From: Micrasema longulum
Taxonomy: Eukaryota; Arthropoda; Insecta; Trichoptera; Brachycentridae
Direction: 5' to 3'
NCBI GenBank assembly: GCA_022494885.1
Contig: JAGVSM010002435.1
Span: 62,001 to 126,000, forward strand
DNA length: 64,000 nucleotides
Both the position numbers and the translations under genes were made by a program. Below the pieces are notes generated by a model, which saw only the letters and a program-made list of their open reading frames with translations, did no database searches and had not been told where the DNA came from. Position 1 is the first letter of the stretch. The number at the start of each line of letters is the position of its first letter. Positions 37,227-52,200 of this stretch are shown one piece after another.

Positions 37227-40200
37227 TCACAGTTCTGAATTTGGTTGGGAACTCGGAGAAGGCTGCAGATGGTCGGTAGATGGTCTGATTATTGACTGCA
37301 AATTGGCAAGGGCTGTCTCAGTCTGGAAATCAAATACAAATAATATAATAGCTGCTAAAATTACTAACCTAAAAAAAACTCTGAAATTAAAATAGAATTT
37401 GACTATGTATATGATTTGTATAATAACAGTATTGGAGTCAATGCAAGCGATATATTCAACTCAAATAATAATAAATTAAAAAAGGAAATCAGCGACAACA
37501 CACAGGTATTACTGTTGTAGGTAGGTAGACGGTAAACACAATTTTTTATTTTAAACTTATAAAACAAATAGTTTTATTTGTATAGCACCTATATACATAA
37601 TATGCATATATTTCTGGAATTGATCTTTTATTTACAAACTGTAATTCACAAATGTATTCCATGTAGTCTTTTGTATGTGAAAACTAATATTTAATTCTAA
37701 TACTATGCAGCAATTTTTCATAAAATTTTCGGTTGCTGTATAACAAAGTTCATTTTATTCAAAAATATGAACAAATGGGTTTCTATTTTTGTTATAATAG
37801 ACCTTTTTTACAAACATTCTATCCATATTTATCAGAAAGGTAGAGGGATTAAAATACAGAGAAAATAAATGAGCGAGAACAGTTTCATTTCATTTCTTTT
37901 TTTTTGCACCACAACAGGCCAGGGGGCCCAATTACAGTGGTGAATTACATTACAGAACAACCAGGCTTGAGAAAAATCATATTTTTAATTTTTGTGTTCT
38001 CACCGGGAATCGAACCCGGAACCTTCCGTGCGTGAGTCAAGCGTCTTGACCACTACACCACGGAGGCCGCCATTTCAATATAATGCCGATGCAATATATG
38101 TACATAATAGAGATAAATTGGCATCTCCTTTGGCCAGGTATTAGGCAAAATATTAGTGAATGATGGATACAAACACACCTGTTTTAGGAGTGAAATGGCA
38201 TCATTGAGAGCTTTCCTCCACCTGTCCAACTCTCCCATGTGGAAGGAAGACTGTTCCTTTAGGTGTTTAGACCATTCTGCTATTATCTCAGGAGTTGGGT
38301 TACTGTCAGATCTGAAACACAATTCAGTTTAACATACTACAAAAGGGACAAAGAATATGCTATAGGAGGAAATATAGGTCTGGGCATCTACAGAGCCTTT
38401 ATGACCTGTCATTGGCTGGTTTAAATGGTCACTTTACACACTGTGTAACGTTCACCATTCTGCCTATATTTAAACATTTTTATTCCTTCAATTCTTCTAT
38501 CTGTTGATTTTTGTGAGCTTAAAGACCTGAAACCTTTGTTGAGTAGGTGAGATTCATCTAATTGAATTATTTCACCTACATACTAGGCAACGCCTGAAAA
38601 TGTTATTTTTTCAATTTCTATACTTCTTCATGGACCAGGTGGATTTATCAACAATATTTTGAGTTTGTCCAAATTTTTGTAGACAAGGACCGAATTCAAC
38701 CTTCTAGGGAGCTGCTAATATTAATATATTATAACAGAAAAGAAGAACATTTCAGAGAAGGGAATATATAAGTTTAATTGAAAGTTTATTTACCCAATAT
38801 CTTTGGCACCATATTTATCATCTGAATCGTACAGCCATCTCGATCCTTCGATCCCCCACAGCTTCCAATACAACGCCGCATTCACCACTACAAGCAAACA
38901 CAGCGCCAAAAGCACGGACCATAGGAGACGTGCGGATGGGTCTCCCCGATTGAGATTGGCCACACTCATCGCCCCTCCGTTGGGCGATAGGTGGCGCGAA
39001 CCAATTGCGGGCCGGAGCTGGGCCGCTCCGAGCGAAGTGTCCAGGTCAGCACCCCCCTCCCTCTGCGTCCCTGCGTACAGTTTGTAGTATGCTAAACGCG
39101 TTCAGGATAAGCTAGACATCAGCTTATTTTGCTTCGAAAGCCGATATTTTTGGTAATAAAATATTTTTAATAGATACGCTGGAACCTCATTTTGCACGTT
39201 TGAAATAACATATTACATTTTTTACTTTTGACATTAATTCAACAATGCATTATATATCTATTGTATTATTATTTCAATCAGAGGCCCATCTGGTGTTGTT
39301 GCATTACACAAATAAAGCAAAAGACCTATTTTTGTATGATTTCTTCCAATATCTTTCCTTGTAAAATCTTATCTGCGGATTCAGGACAATTGCTTACTTT
39401 GTATTTTCTCGCCATTAAGAATGAGGAAGTTCGGTGGTTTTAAAAAAAAAATATTTGTTAATTGACTATTAAACTAAGCAAAAAAAAATTTTTTAATGTA
39501 TTACCAGCGCTATGATTTTTTAAAGTTTTGTATTTCTAAAAATACCTTCGCGTGTGACATCTTCTGCTTATTCTTGATCAGTTCTGCCCATTGGTCCATT
39601 GACGACAAGCAAACCGGAAATCTTCCATAACTCTCGTATCATTGGTTGATTCATATGAACGTTCAAAGTAGTTTGTTTTTATTAAAATACTTTTAATTTT
39701 TTTTTCATTTTCAAGAAACTTTATTATTAAATAAAATTTTACGCTCAATTTTTACCGCTCGCAAGAAAACATTTATTGTATCCAATTTCCCATAGGGCTG
39801 AAGTTCCTCATTGATGTTAATGTTAAAAATACAAATCGAAAACCCTCCAGTTACTAAAATTTTCTTGCGATGTGTTGACCCTTTTTACTCTCTATCCATG
39901 CACATGTTAGTTTTTTAATAATCTCATTATCTCTAATTTTTATTTTTCTAACAAAATTTAAAGTGGCAATAATATTTTTTAAGCAATTTCAGAGTTGTTT
40001 TTGTTTACTCGACATTAAAATGATTTGAGATTAGCTTTTAGTGATTTTTAAAATCAGTTATAAAAATAAATAATTCATTTGTCATACCAATTCCACGTCG
40101 TTTTCTTCTACTTTTCCTTTTGGATGCTACATGGTCATCTTCAACCTCCGCTATTATTGCCTTGGATAAATAACCAAAGTACTCTTCTAAACCTGCCCAG

Positions 40201-43200
40201 CAGTTTTTCTCAATAAAAGCTGAAAAAATATGAATGATTGAAAATAAAATCAATATTACCATTATCTTTTCATCTATACTGAAACTCACTAAAGAAATAC
40301 TTTCTGTTAATACTAATACTGTGTAATACTATATTAATATTAGTATTTTAAATGAACCTCTAAAATATTCAAATGAATATGCAAAAAAAAAAGTTTTAAA
40401 AAAATATAATGAAATATACAATAATAATTTAAATCAGATTAGAGATAAACCAGCGCTGGTCAGTCCAATGGCTGCTGTGTATATTCTCTACAAGATGGCA
40501 TGGCCAAATCACATGCATCAAATGCTCATCAAATGTTCTTGATAGTTAGGATTATGCTATGCGAAATATTACTTAAATGATAAAAATGCAAAAGAATGGA
40601 TTAACTTACATTTGATAACAGCCCATACATTCTTCTTATATTTAACTTGTCCGAAAGCTTGGAAATTTGTGACATTTTCTGACACTTTTTTGAGACAATA
40701 GTGAACCACCACTACGAAAGAGTCAGCGTATGGTATTCCGGCATTGCTACTTGTTATTTCTATGGCGTAAAGGTGCCCGGGACGTGTGCAGCTTTGCATT
40801 ACCTGCAAGGACAACGATAGAGAGCAATGAGTTCGTATCCTTACTACAGGAAATCGTCCCTAATTAAATAGGGAAGTTAATAGGAATCATTACCTGGGTA
40901 GTAATAATGAATAAGTTTACCTGCAATTCTGCAACTTGTGCTGTTTTAGGCCCCACGGATTGGTTGAGAACGATAGTGAAAGAGACTTTACGAGATTTCA
41001 GGCCTGTCTCCGTATCATCGTTCCAAGTATTCTTTAAGAAAGGAAAAAATTATGAAGATTTGCTGACATTCAGATATTTATGTTTTATTACATGTGATGG
41101 CATTTGTATGTGGTGATTTAGAAATATTAATTTGTTAATACGGAGGACTTGAATAAAATGACAAAATCCTGTGTGTTATATACCAAATTATAACAGTAAA
41201 TATTTATTAAAGAAATCATCCAATATTGCAGAAAGAAAATTAATTGGGGCAAATCCACTATGTTCTTCTTTTATTGTTTACAAATCATCAAAATAGTTTT
41301 TTATTTGTAGTTTGTATCAGAAAGGTTTAGAAATGTGTCTCACTTGAGTCTTGAAACTCTGTATGGTTGTTAACTCCAATCTGTGCGGTAGGTCATTGAA
41401 CATATTCAGTCCATTGTTAAGCAGTCGAGATAGTCCAAATTTTTTAAAGGTAAATAATAAAAAAATGGAAATTCAAAATACATGTAATTTTTAAATTAAA
41501 TTTTTGTAATTTAAGATTTTCTCACAGTTTTATGAACCCAATATTATATACTTTGTAAAATATGCAGGTGCATAAAAAAAGTGATAAATCTAATAATGAC
41601 TAACCTGGACTAAATCCGTTGTTTTTCTCATAGCTAGTAATTCAACATAGAATTTGGAGTTTGTGAACAGCATTGTGAATAGTTGGTCAATGTGAACATG
41701 GAAGTCCATAGACAAGAACTTTTTGCCATCGTGGGGGTCTGTGCACTGGGGGCCGTAATCATGACCAAAACTAAAAATTTTATTAAATCAACAACAGTAT
41801 AAATAAATACAAGTCGATCTTAAGATTTTCAAATAACCTCCAATTAGCAAAATGCTATATATACTAAACAATTACAGCAAAAAAACAAATATTTAAGCAT
41901 AAATAACTTTTAACCGCTCGAATGTCAGAGTACTCATTTTATCCAGTATTTGTATATATACCGTGCTGTTTTACTACTTTTTTGATAGCCTTGTATCCTA
42001 AAATGGTTTTCATTTTTAAAAATGCACAATTTTTTTATGCCATCTTTGTTTAATTCGTTTTTTCTAAGAAAATTTATAAAATTTTAGTTATCACTCTAAG
42101 AATGTCATGTTATAATCTTATTTAGACGTTATTGCATAGTTAAAAGCTCATAAATACACAATTTGTATAAAGGGCAACCAAGAATTGCATTTAAAAAAAA
42201 AAGGAATAACCCACTAAGCCTCTATTTCAGAGGCTTGTCAGCAGGTGGGAAAGCGAGGATATGGAAGGAAGCTATGAAAAATACAACACAACACCCAGAC
42301 GAATTGGAAAAAAATCTTTCTTGGATTTCTTTCTTGCAACTGGCGGGAATCGAACCCGCAGCGCCAGTCTCACAGTTAGCTATCTAACCAATTGCGCCTG
42401 GCCTGATATATTCCATTTTCACGTAAAAATTATGATTGAAAAAAGGCTCAAAAATCAGAGAGCTAGATTGGCATTTGAGCGATTAATAGCCTCCATACAG
42501 AAATCAAGGAAATTGTGCGTTAGCTCCTCTCCAAGCGCAAGAACTTACATCTTTTTTGGAAAAGCACAGCATAGTTTTTTATTTAAATATGAACATTATA
42601 CAAACCTCATAGTAATAATTCGCTACCCGCTTATAGAGACACCCCTCCGTTCTATTGCATAGAACAAAAGCATTCAAATCTTTTCGTTTAGTAATAAATG
42701 TGTAACAAACGGTTTCGGTTTGCGCTTGCAATTCTCGACCCGAGTACTTATGGCCCGTTGCATTGCTGTAAACTGTAGCTTACTTCGTGATTGATATTCA
42801 TACAATGGTTTTTGTCCATATGGGTGGGTCTATAAGCGGGTGGTATTACTCTGTAACATTATTGTACCATTTTATTTTAAAAAAATAAAAAAACATTATT
42901 GTAAATTATATTGAAAAATAAAACTATTGATCAAAATATTTAACTGGCATCACATTATTTTACAGTGTTAAAAGAGTGTTATATTAATAAAGTGTGATAC
43001 AAAGTGTGTTACGGCAATAAAATAAGTCTATATGTAAATATGTGAGAGAATGGATGTATGAATATATTATAATTTAATTTAAGAAAAAAGTATGAGAACG
43101 GCTGTTATTACTGACCTAATAGGTTTATCTCCGTCACTTTGTGAAGAATCTGACATATCTGTTGGCAAAGTGTCTCCTCCATTGAAATTTCCATTAGCTG

Positions 43201-46200
43201 TTAAGAAAGCAGTCATGTTATTCAATTTAATAAAAAAGCGTAGTCTTATAAACCCAAACCAGAATTATTAGTTCATATTAAGTACGTTTATCCCAAGAAT
43301 ATCCTCAGGTCAATGTAAAAGTTACAAATCTGCCATTTTTGAACATTTTAAAATGTGGATTATGCACACGGTGGCAAATTCTTGAATCAATCTTTCCAAT
43401 GGTTACATAAAGATGATATCTATAAATAATTATGAGAATATGCTATTTAGATGGATCAAACCCATAGTCAATTTACAAAACATAGTAAGGTTTTTTTTAT
43501 TGATTGATTTAATTTATGTAAACATTTATATTGAAAGTAATTTATTATAGAAACTTAGAATCTTTTAACAAAATGGAAAGAGAGTTTATTTTTGGTCCCG
43601 TAAAGAAAAATTCTTGCAGATAATCACAGACCCGATGATATATTTTTAGATTTGAGGGTATTACTTGGAAACCTGGTAAAATCCAAAATCATAAAAAAGT
43701 GAGATATTGATAGAAACTTATACAGAATATGATTGTATACAATAATTATAACATTGTCAGTTCAAAATATGGCTTTATTTGTGAGAATCTGACTTTCAAA
43801 GTATTGTGTTTGTTGCAAACATGTTTTTTTCTTGAGTATTGCGAAGTTGGCAATCTCCAAAATTGAATTAATTATTTTACTATTCACTAGATATACCCTC
43901 AATTGATGACATCTTAAAAAAACATCTAGCATACAAACTTTCAAAGAAAATAACCCACGAATTTACAAAATTCTCTAAACCTTAAATTTCCAAATAATTT
44001 AATTTCACATAGATGCAATACAACTGCAGCTTTATATCATTATTCATATGTTGGGGAAAAAAACTTTAATGATCTTCCAGAAATCTTAAAATCAATAGCA
44101 AATATTAAAAAATTAAATCTAAATAAAAAAAAACACATGAGACCCTTTATCCTGAACTCCATACAGTATAAAATTATGTATCTTTTCAAATATAATATCT
44201 AATATTAAGGAATCTGTTTTAGATAGTGAAAATTAAATGTAAATAAAATATAGTACATGTATAAATATTAAAATAAAAATGAATGTAAAACGAACTCCCT
44301 CTCTAAACACGGGTGTTCACTCTATAAGAGAGGTTAGAAACATTACTATTAATGAGGAACTTCAATAATACAATAAACATTTTCTTGCGCCCGGTAAAAA
44401 TTGGAGCATTAAATTGTACAGCAAAGTTTCCTGAAAATGTACAAATTTTTTTTTATTAAAACTAACTACTTTGAGTGACGTCAAATTTCTGAATGACGTC
44501 ACTGGTTCATATGAATCAACTAATGATAAGAGAGCTATGGAAGATTTCCAGTTTGCTTGCCGTCAATGGATCAATGAGTTGGAACTGATTGAGAATAAGC
44601 GGAAGAGAACCTCTGACGTCACACGTGAAGTTATTTCAGAAATACAAAACTTTTTTAAATCATGGGGCTGATAATACGATATTTAAAAATTGAAAAAAAA
44701 ACTTTTTGGGCTTAGTTTAATAGTTTATTAATAAATAAAAAAAAACCCCCGAACTTCCTCATTATGTATGTACAAATCATTTCTTATTTTTAGTAATTTT
44801 AATACATGTACTTTTTTTGACATAATCATGATTATTTAATCACTAGTTATGTATGGAAAATTAAATGTTTATAATATATATTTTTTAAATTCAAGCTATT
44901 GTTGTATCAGTTTTTTTATGTGATTTGCTCGAAAAAACGAAAGATGGATTTTGCAAGGTTTGCAAATTGTTTTCATTTGACACGTATTAAAAAAAATTCA
45001 GATTTCATAAAAATGTGTTTCAAATAAGACCCACTTAACAATTAAAAATATAACTTACAAAGCCTTATATCACCGTTTTGTTCCTTTAAAATAGCCATTT
45101 TAAAATATGTAGTACCGTATGTCACAAATTTCAGTTTTATTTAGTGGTAGACAAATGCACAACTCAAAAAAACACACACATATTGCAGAATGATGTAACA
45201 ATAAGCGATTGTGTACATAATATTTGATACATCAGGTGAATTATTGTTATATACGTAAGTAATGCAAACAGAAAAGGATTGTTAACAAGCATGTTGGATT
45301 TCATATTAAAATTTTATGGATAAGTAAGCTAAATTAAGCTGAGTTATTCATTTTAATTTATTATTATATTTAAACAAGCAAGTTTTACTTTGATATTCCA
45401 AATAACAAGCCAGCATTATAAAAATATGAATAAGCAACTGAACTAACAGTCCAAGGTGAAATTTTTTGATAGTGTTACGATCTGTGCGATCAGTTTTTTA
45501 TTAAATTTAAAATGCTTATATAGAATCGATAGCTGAATTGATAATGAATTAACAAAAAGTTAAATGTAAGGAAATACATTGTTTGGCAAATAAAAACCAT
45601 AAAGGTTATGGATCCGATGAAATTAAATATCCGGATTGTGAGAAAATAATTTAAATCTCAATTTAACTGGGTGGAGTGAGGAGATTTGGTGATATCAGAA
45701 CAGGAATTTACAAATGTTAACATTATAAAAATACGCAATTAACATTTTTTATTTGTAGAGCGAAGCTTCTCTAAAATGTTTGAATAAATTCAAATAGTTT
45801 GAAATTGATCTTGGTTTTATTGCTTATCCCTTTTCCCGCCTATCAGTTGGCCAACTTTCAGGATAAATGATGGCGCCATACTTATGGCATCGTTGTACTA
45901 AATTCTAATGTGGAATTTAAAAATATCAAAACATCCCCATAGCACAAAAAAAAACTTTTGGGTGAGAATAGTTTTAAAAAAACACTTTCATTAGAAGGAC
46001 CCAAATTCCTGCAGCAGATAATTATTTTTTTCTTGTCACAGTGACTGGGCTTTAAAGCTTTATTTTGAATTAAATAGGTCCCTGATTCATGAAATTATGT
46101 GTACAGTTTTAAAAATTAAGTTATAGTTTTTTTGGGATTTTATGCAGATGAAACATAGATACATTTAAAGTCTGTCAAAAAAGAATAGAGGGCGCAGTTG

Positions 46201-49200
46201 TGCTAATAATTATTTTCCTTTTGGAAAAACTTTAAAAACAGCAGTATTAAAATAGAACATCCTGGCTGAGACACGACCAATCTAAAAATTCAACCCATAA
46301 AAATCAGCGGTAGTCTCAGTTTTTATTGTTTTCTATTCTTTTTTGACATATTCTATACACAGTTGACTCTTGATTTACTAGGGCGGATAGTAAATAAAAA
46401 AATGTGGACAGCTGATTTACAGGCGAGTTCGAAAACAGGCTCTTCTTGATATACTATGACATTATCATAGATAAATTATTGTTCTCAATTTTAAATTACT
46501 TACTAACAAATTAGTTAGTTAATTTATTATTAATTTTACATGTTAAAAATAACTAGAAATCAATGGTTTAAATGTTCAATCAAAATTGTTATTGCAGTTT
46601 CAGATGCTTCTGTAAATCAAGATTCTACTAAATAACACACACAATAATCAAAGCAAGCAATGTTTCCAAAAATGATATTGTGATCTCTAGTAAAAGAATT
46701 ATATGTATACAGTTTGTTACACTGCCTTGTATAATATTTTTTTGCATTATTAGAGAAATACAGTCAAACTTGGTTATAACGATCACGGAAATAGCGAGAT
46801 CTCAGGCATAATCAGGAAACAAACGTGGTTTTCTCCATACATTTATTCATTTTTGTAATGAGCTTCTTCTTTGACCGAACAAAAATATTGTAACAAGTAA
46901 AAACTCTTCAATCAATTAAAAACATAATTTTCAAAATAAGAACCTATGTAATAAAATCCAAAAAAGGGACTAATTTAGTACCGATGCCACTGGGCATTGG
47001 GATCGGTTTACATTTATGACACTATGCAAGTGTCTAAGTACCTAATGGGGAATTTCAGCCCTACAGGAAATTGGATACAAAAAATGTTTTCTTGGACGCG
47101 GTTAAAAATTGGAGAATTTAATTGTGAGTAATTGCATGTTTTTTTTTAATAACAACACACTACTTTGAACGATGTCGCTGGTTCATATGAACCAACCAAT
47201 AATATGAGAGCTGTGAAGGATATCCGGTTTGCTTACCGTAAACGAACCAATCGGAAGAACTGACAGAATAACCTCTGATGTCACAGGCGAAGTGGAGTTA
47301 TTTCAGAAATACAAAACTTTAAAAAATCATAGCGCTAATAATACGATAAAATTTTTAAAAAAAAAACATCTTTGGCTTAGTTTGATAGTCTATTAACAAA
47401 TAAAAAAAAGACACTGAACTTCCTCATTGGCGTTTTAACCGACAACATTGACAAAGTATAACACGTATGGATAAAATTGCGTGTAAAAAATCCAAGCTTT
47501 GTGAACTCAGTAAGTATGGGCCTTATTACAATTTACAACTTTTTTTAGTTTATGTATGACATCCTTGTTTCGGGGGTTTGTACAATGTTTTTAAATAAAA
47601 AAAATGTTCCACGGTCAATTCCATAATAAACATAAGGTGGGTAATGTCAGACAAGTTAAAATCTAACCTTTGAATTGTAAAATAGAACGTAGTGTGAAAA
47701 AGTTGAAGTGTGTAAAAAGTTGTATCTATCCTAACCCACAGTGTCGACATGGTGGAAAAATACATGTTTACTTATCTGCCTTTGAAATTTAGAAAGTGGC
47801 ATGTTAAGCATTTATTATAATTTTCCTAAACAGTTTTATTTTAAAATATCTGTATGAATTATAAGTGCGTATATTTATTTGTTTACTTAGTGACAATATG
47901 CAATGGCAATTGGTTTAAAAAACCTTTCTCTCAAATTAAGTCAGTCCCGTCTTCTTTGTTTGACCAAGTTTGACTGTATATTCATTATATAATAAAAAAA
48001 ATAATAAAGTTGAATACAAAATACACATAAATATAAAATTTGATTTACTAGAGTACACAAAAAGGTTTGACCCCATTCATATTGCACAAAAAACTTAATA
48101 CCATAACTGTAAATTTAATTACATATCGCACTTTGATAAAATAGTTATAACTCAAAAAATTCTGATTTTGTTTACTGAATAAATTATTTAAAAAACTCTC
48201 ATATGCTAAAAAACAGACAGTTCTAGCTTCCTGATTGATGGCTCAATGACAAACTTACACTAACACTTATTTGAAGGCGCCTATTCTCAAACTCTGTCAT
48301 ATTTAAACTAATTTCTTTGTTATATAATAATTTACTTTTAATTTTTTTTTATTTATATTATTTTTTAAAAACCCGTTAGGGTTATATAAGAAATATTAAA
48401 AGGTCTAGTCATGTTATGTATCGTCTGTAGTCATCATGTGTTTTTTCAGGTTGATTTTAAATGTGTTTTCAGTTTAATTTTTCAAGTGGTAAGGTAAATC
48501 ATCGTAGTGGTTGAGACCATTGTAAAGTATAGATTTTCTTTGAAAAATTGAATGTAATTTTTTAAATTGAATCTAAATATATGACTCATCGGCATAGCAA
48601 AGGTTAAAAAGAAAAATAAATAAAAAACTCAATGCAAAAAAACATGATTTTGGCAAAAATTGGCAAAAAAACATGACTAAATGTTATTTTAGTGTTTAGG
48701 CTTTCCTAGAAATTAAATTTTTTTGAGTTACGATTATTTATACGTATGATAAATTATTTTAAAAACATTAAATTAAAGACTGTTTTCCATGTTAATTATT
48801 TTTTTAAAGATATCAAGTGCTTTCCGAGCATATTTATTGCAAAAACGACAAAATATTAAAATGTATGTATATATATACATCATTCTTATCAAGGTTTTTT
48901 TCAATTCTGTACTAAAGTTAAAGAAAAAGTATGCATGTTAGGTGTTATTCGCCGAATATGATATAGCTGTGCTGCCAACACAAAGAAAAATATTCTTATT
49001 CTGGTGCAATATGGATGGTCAGCGTGGGTTAGGGTAACGGGTGTAGGTATAATGTATACAGGCGTGGTTGATGCATCTCCGCCACTGGGTGGGAGGTGCG
49101 GAGGAGGGCAAGTCACCTGACACTGCGGGGAGGATGTTGTCGTCACTCATTCCGCCCAAAACTCCACTCTCCAAACCGTGCTCTAAGAAATCCTACAACA

Positions 49201-52200
49201 CAGATGCAATGCTATGATAAGTTTACAGTTCATTACAGTGACACATCACTTCCCTATCTGCACACAGTGGCGCATAGGGCAATGCATTGTTACTCCGACG
49301 CAGTGTGTTTTGATCGGTTAATACATGACGGCAAGATGATCATCATGATATACTTATACACGGTGAGTGAAATATTAAACCAGTCCGAAAACAAATATTT
49401 CATGTCAACCCTGCCGGGAATCAAATCCGGGACTCCACATAGTAGGCGATTGCGCCAACGACTACACTATGAGGCCGACTCACCCCAGTCGATTTCGTTT
49501 TTTAAGATTTTTACCTGAGAGCAGTCATCGAGTCTAAATCACTTGTCCAGGATTCTGGTTCTATTTAACCTGCAGAACTGTATTCATTCTTTGAGCACGT
49601 GGACATCACCAGACGCCTCCAGGAGACCCTATTGCCAGCCAGCACTCTGGCCTCCTCCCACGGCAATCTCGCATCCTTTAGTTCCACCGAATAAAGTTGA
49701 AAAAAAAACAGATGTGTCTAATGCGACAGCACGTGTCCAAGCTAGGTCCACCGCCGCTTCCTCAAGATGCCCGTTATAAGAGGCTGCTGCGTCTGTTCTC
49801 AGACTTCAATATTAATTATGCAATCAAACCACCTTATGCCTAATATTCTCCTCAAGCACTCACTCTAAAAACTCAGAAGTTTGGTGGTATGAGCTTTGGT
49901 AAGGTGCCAAGATTCACACCCATACAGGAGTACTGGCATAACTCACAGTGGTGTTTATTTATAATTGAATCTGACAAAATAATTTTTAAGTAAATGATTT
50001 CACTAAGCATTATCATGGTTATCGGTGGATTTCTATAGTTGTAATTACAATTATTATCACAATCATTATTTAAAAAATGGTACCCTCTTGCGGTTTGCCT
50101 GAGGATCATTTTGGCTTTATTTATCAAATGATCAAGATACAATGCAATTGGAGTACCATGCAGTACCCTATGTACTACTGGATGCGGATAGGGAAATTAT
50201 GATGATGTTTCAAATAATTATGTTTTTAATTTATGTGTGGGTGTTAAATACATCATTTGATGCCCAGAGACACCTACATATACGTATATTTCAATTGAAA
50301 TATGTATGTACGATGATATTGTAGAGGAGGTCTCAGTTTATTTACTGTCTTGGTTTCCTAAGAAAGCAGTGCTGCTATCTAGCCGTGATGCGGAGGGCAT
50401 AACAAGACAGCCATCTTATCTAATTTTATTAACTTATTTTATATAAAACTGAGACATACTGCGGTAGAAAATGAACAATCTAAGCAAACTTAGCATTATG
50501 AGTAGGTATATCTGGAAGATGAGGAGTCATCAGAAGTCGAAAACTATCACATAGAGGAGACTAAGATATTTGAAAATCATGCCCCAAAGTGTGCATTTCA
50601 AGGTTCAATGCAATTTTCAATTTTTCACAATTTTCTTACAAAATCGATAAAATTTCGTAATTTTTGATAGTCAAAATCACATTTGCGCTCATTTTCAGAC
50701 ATAAAAATGTTTACCGGTACACGAGAAAAAACGTTACAAAACTGTGTGTGTTTGACGTCCTGTTCATAATCAACGTTTTCTAGGAAACCTGCACTATCTA
50801 GTTTGTACAGACAACGCTTTAATGAAATCCACCGCTACATGATGGCCACTAAATGACGGCACCGCTCTCTTAGGAAACCATACCTTAGTGTGTAGGTAGA
50901 ACAATTCAATAATTATAGATAGAATGTATTTAAAATTGAGTTCTATAGTATAAAGTGGTGCAAAAGTTTAACAAAATGAGAGAAAATGTGAATGAATAAA
51001 AATCAAAACATGTGTATACTTTTAAAAAAAATTTACATCATGTTCTCATTAGAACACTCAAATGAGGCTATGTTAGAACTTAAATGTGTGCTGCTTTGAG
51101 ATTAAAAATGAAAATACAGTAATTCATGCGGAAAGAAGAAAGATAGACATTAAACATATATACAGACAAAATAACACAAACCAACTTTTACTGAAGCAAA
51201 AAGTTAATCCAATGCAAAGAAATTGTGACAACATAATATTATTAGAAGTACTGACAAGTTTTATTCTGTTTTCACTTAATTAAACGAAAACACAGATTCA
51301 GCTAGAATTAAAAAATATTAATAATTAACATATTATGCTGATGAAAAGTATCGTTTTGAGACCACTTCAGGGCAGAAATCTATATAAACTGTGTATAATA
51401 TAGTAATTAACCATCAGATAGTTTCATAAATTAATAATACAATGTCATAAATAATTATTCTCTACCATTAACATATTAAAAATTTGCCTCCTGCCTTATT
51501 TTATTTACATGGTGCCAAAAAATAAATAAAATAAGTTACGAAAAGGTTTTTTTCCAATGTACGTAAATACATTTTCAATGCAAATAAACATGCCTTTAAA
51601 ATGTAAAATTGAGTTACTTTAACCCTTTACACACAATTCTATGGTATACATATATGTACTACCAGAATTGAGGTTTTTATTTTCTTATATTTCGCATCAA
51701 TCTTAATCTCAAGTCTTATTTAAATCTTCAAATACAAAGAATAAGTACTTTGGCGGACTCTTATTTTTATTATTTTTTTATTTATTTATTTTTGCACCAC
51801 AACAGGCCAGGAGGCCCAATTACAGTGGTGAATTACATCACAGAACACCCAGGCTTGAGAAAATACACATTTAAATTTTTGTGTTCTCACCGGGAATCGA
51901 ACCCGGAACCTTTCGTGTGTGAGTCAAGCGTCTTGACCACTACACCACGGAGGCCACCATGTCACAAGAGTGTAGTAATAACGTACATTGGTAGATCAGT
52001 TTTCCACTAAGGTTTTTTAAATGCAATAGGTTTACTATCTTAAAAAAGGACATAATTTATTAGGTTTGCAAGACATAAATCAACACCAAATACATTTCCT
52101 ATAAAGGGTTAAGTCATCCGGTATGAAAATTTACATTTTTTAGCTTAAAATAATATTTTAAACATGTATTACACAAATGTCAAAATAATCTGCACCATAA

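Noticed and set aside
42355..42408. Possible tRNA gene on the minus strand (exact B box, A-box-like head)
   Set aside because: The acceptor stem does not pair and the sequence continues into a SINE-like body; the same holds for the heads at 8421, 22690, 25760, 28414 and 51961.
44471..44671. 66-codon frame with an open start
   Set aside because: It lies wholly inside an M1 MITE and is not conserved as a frame in the other copies.
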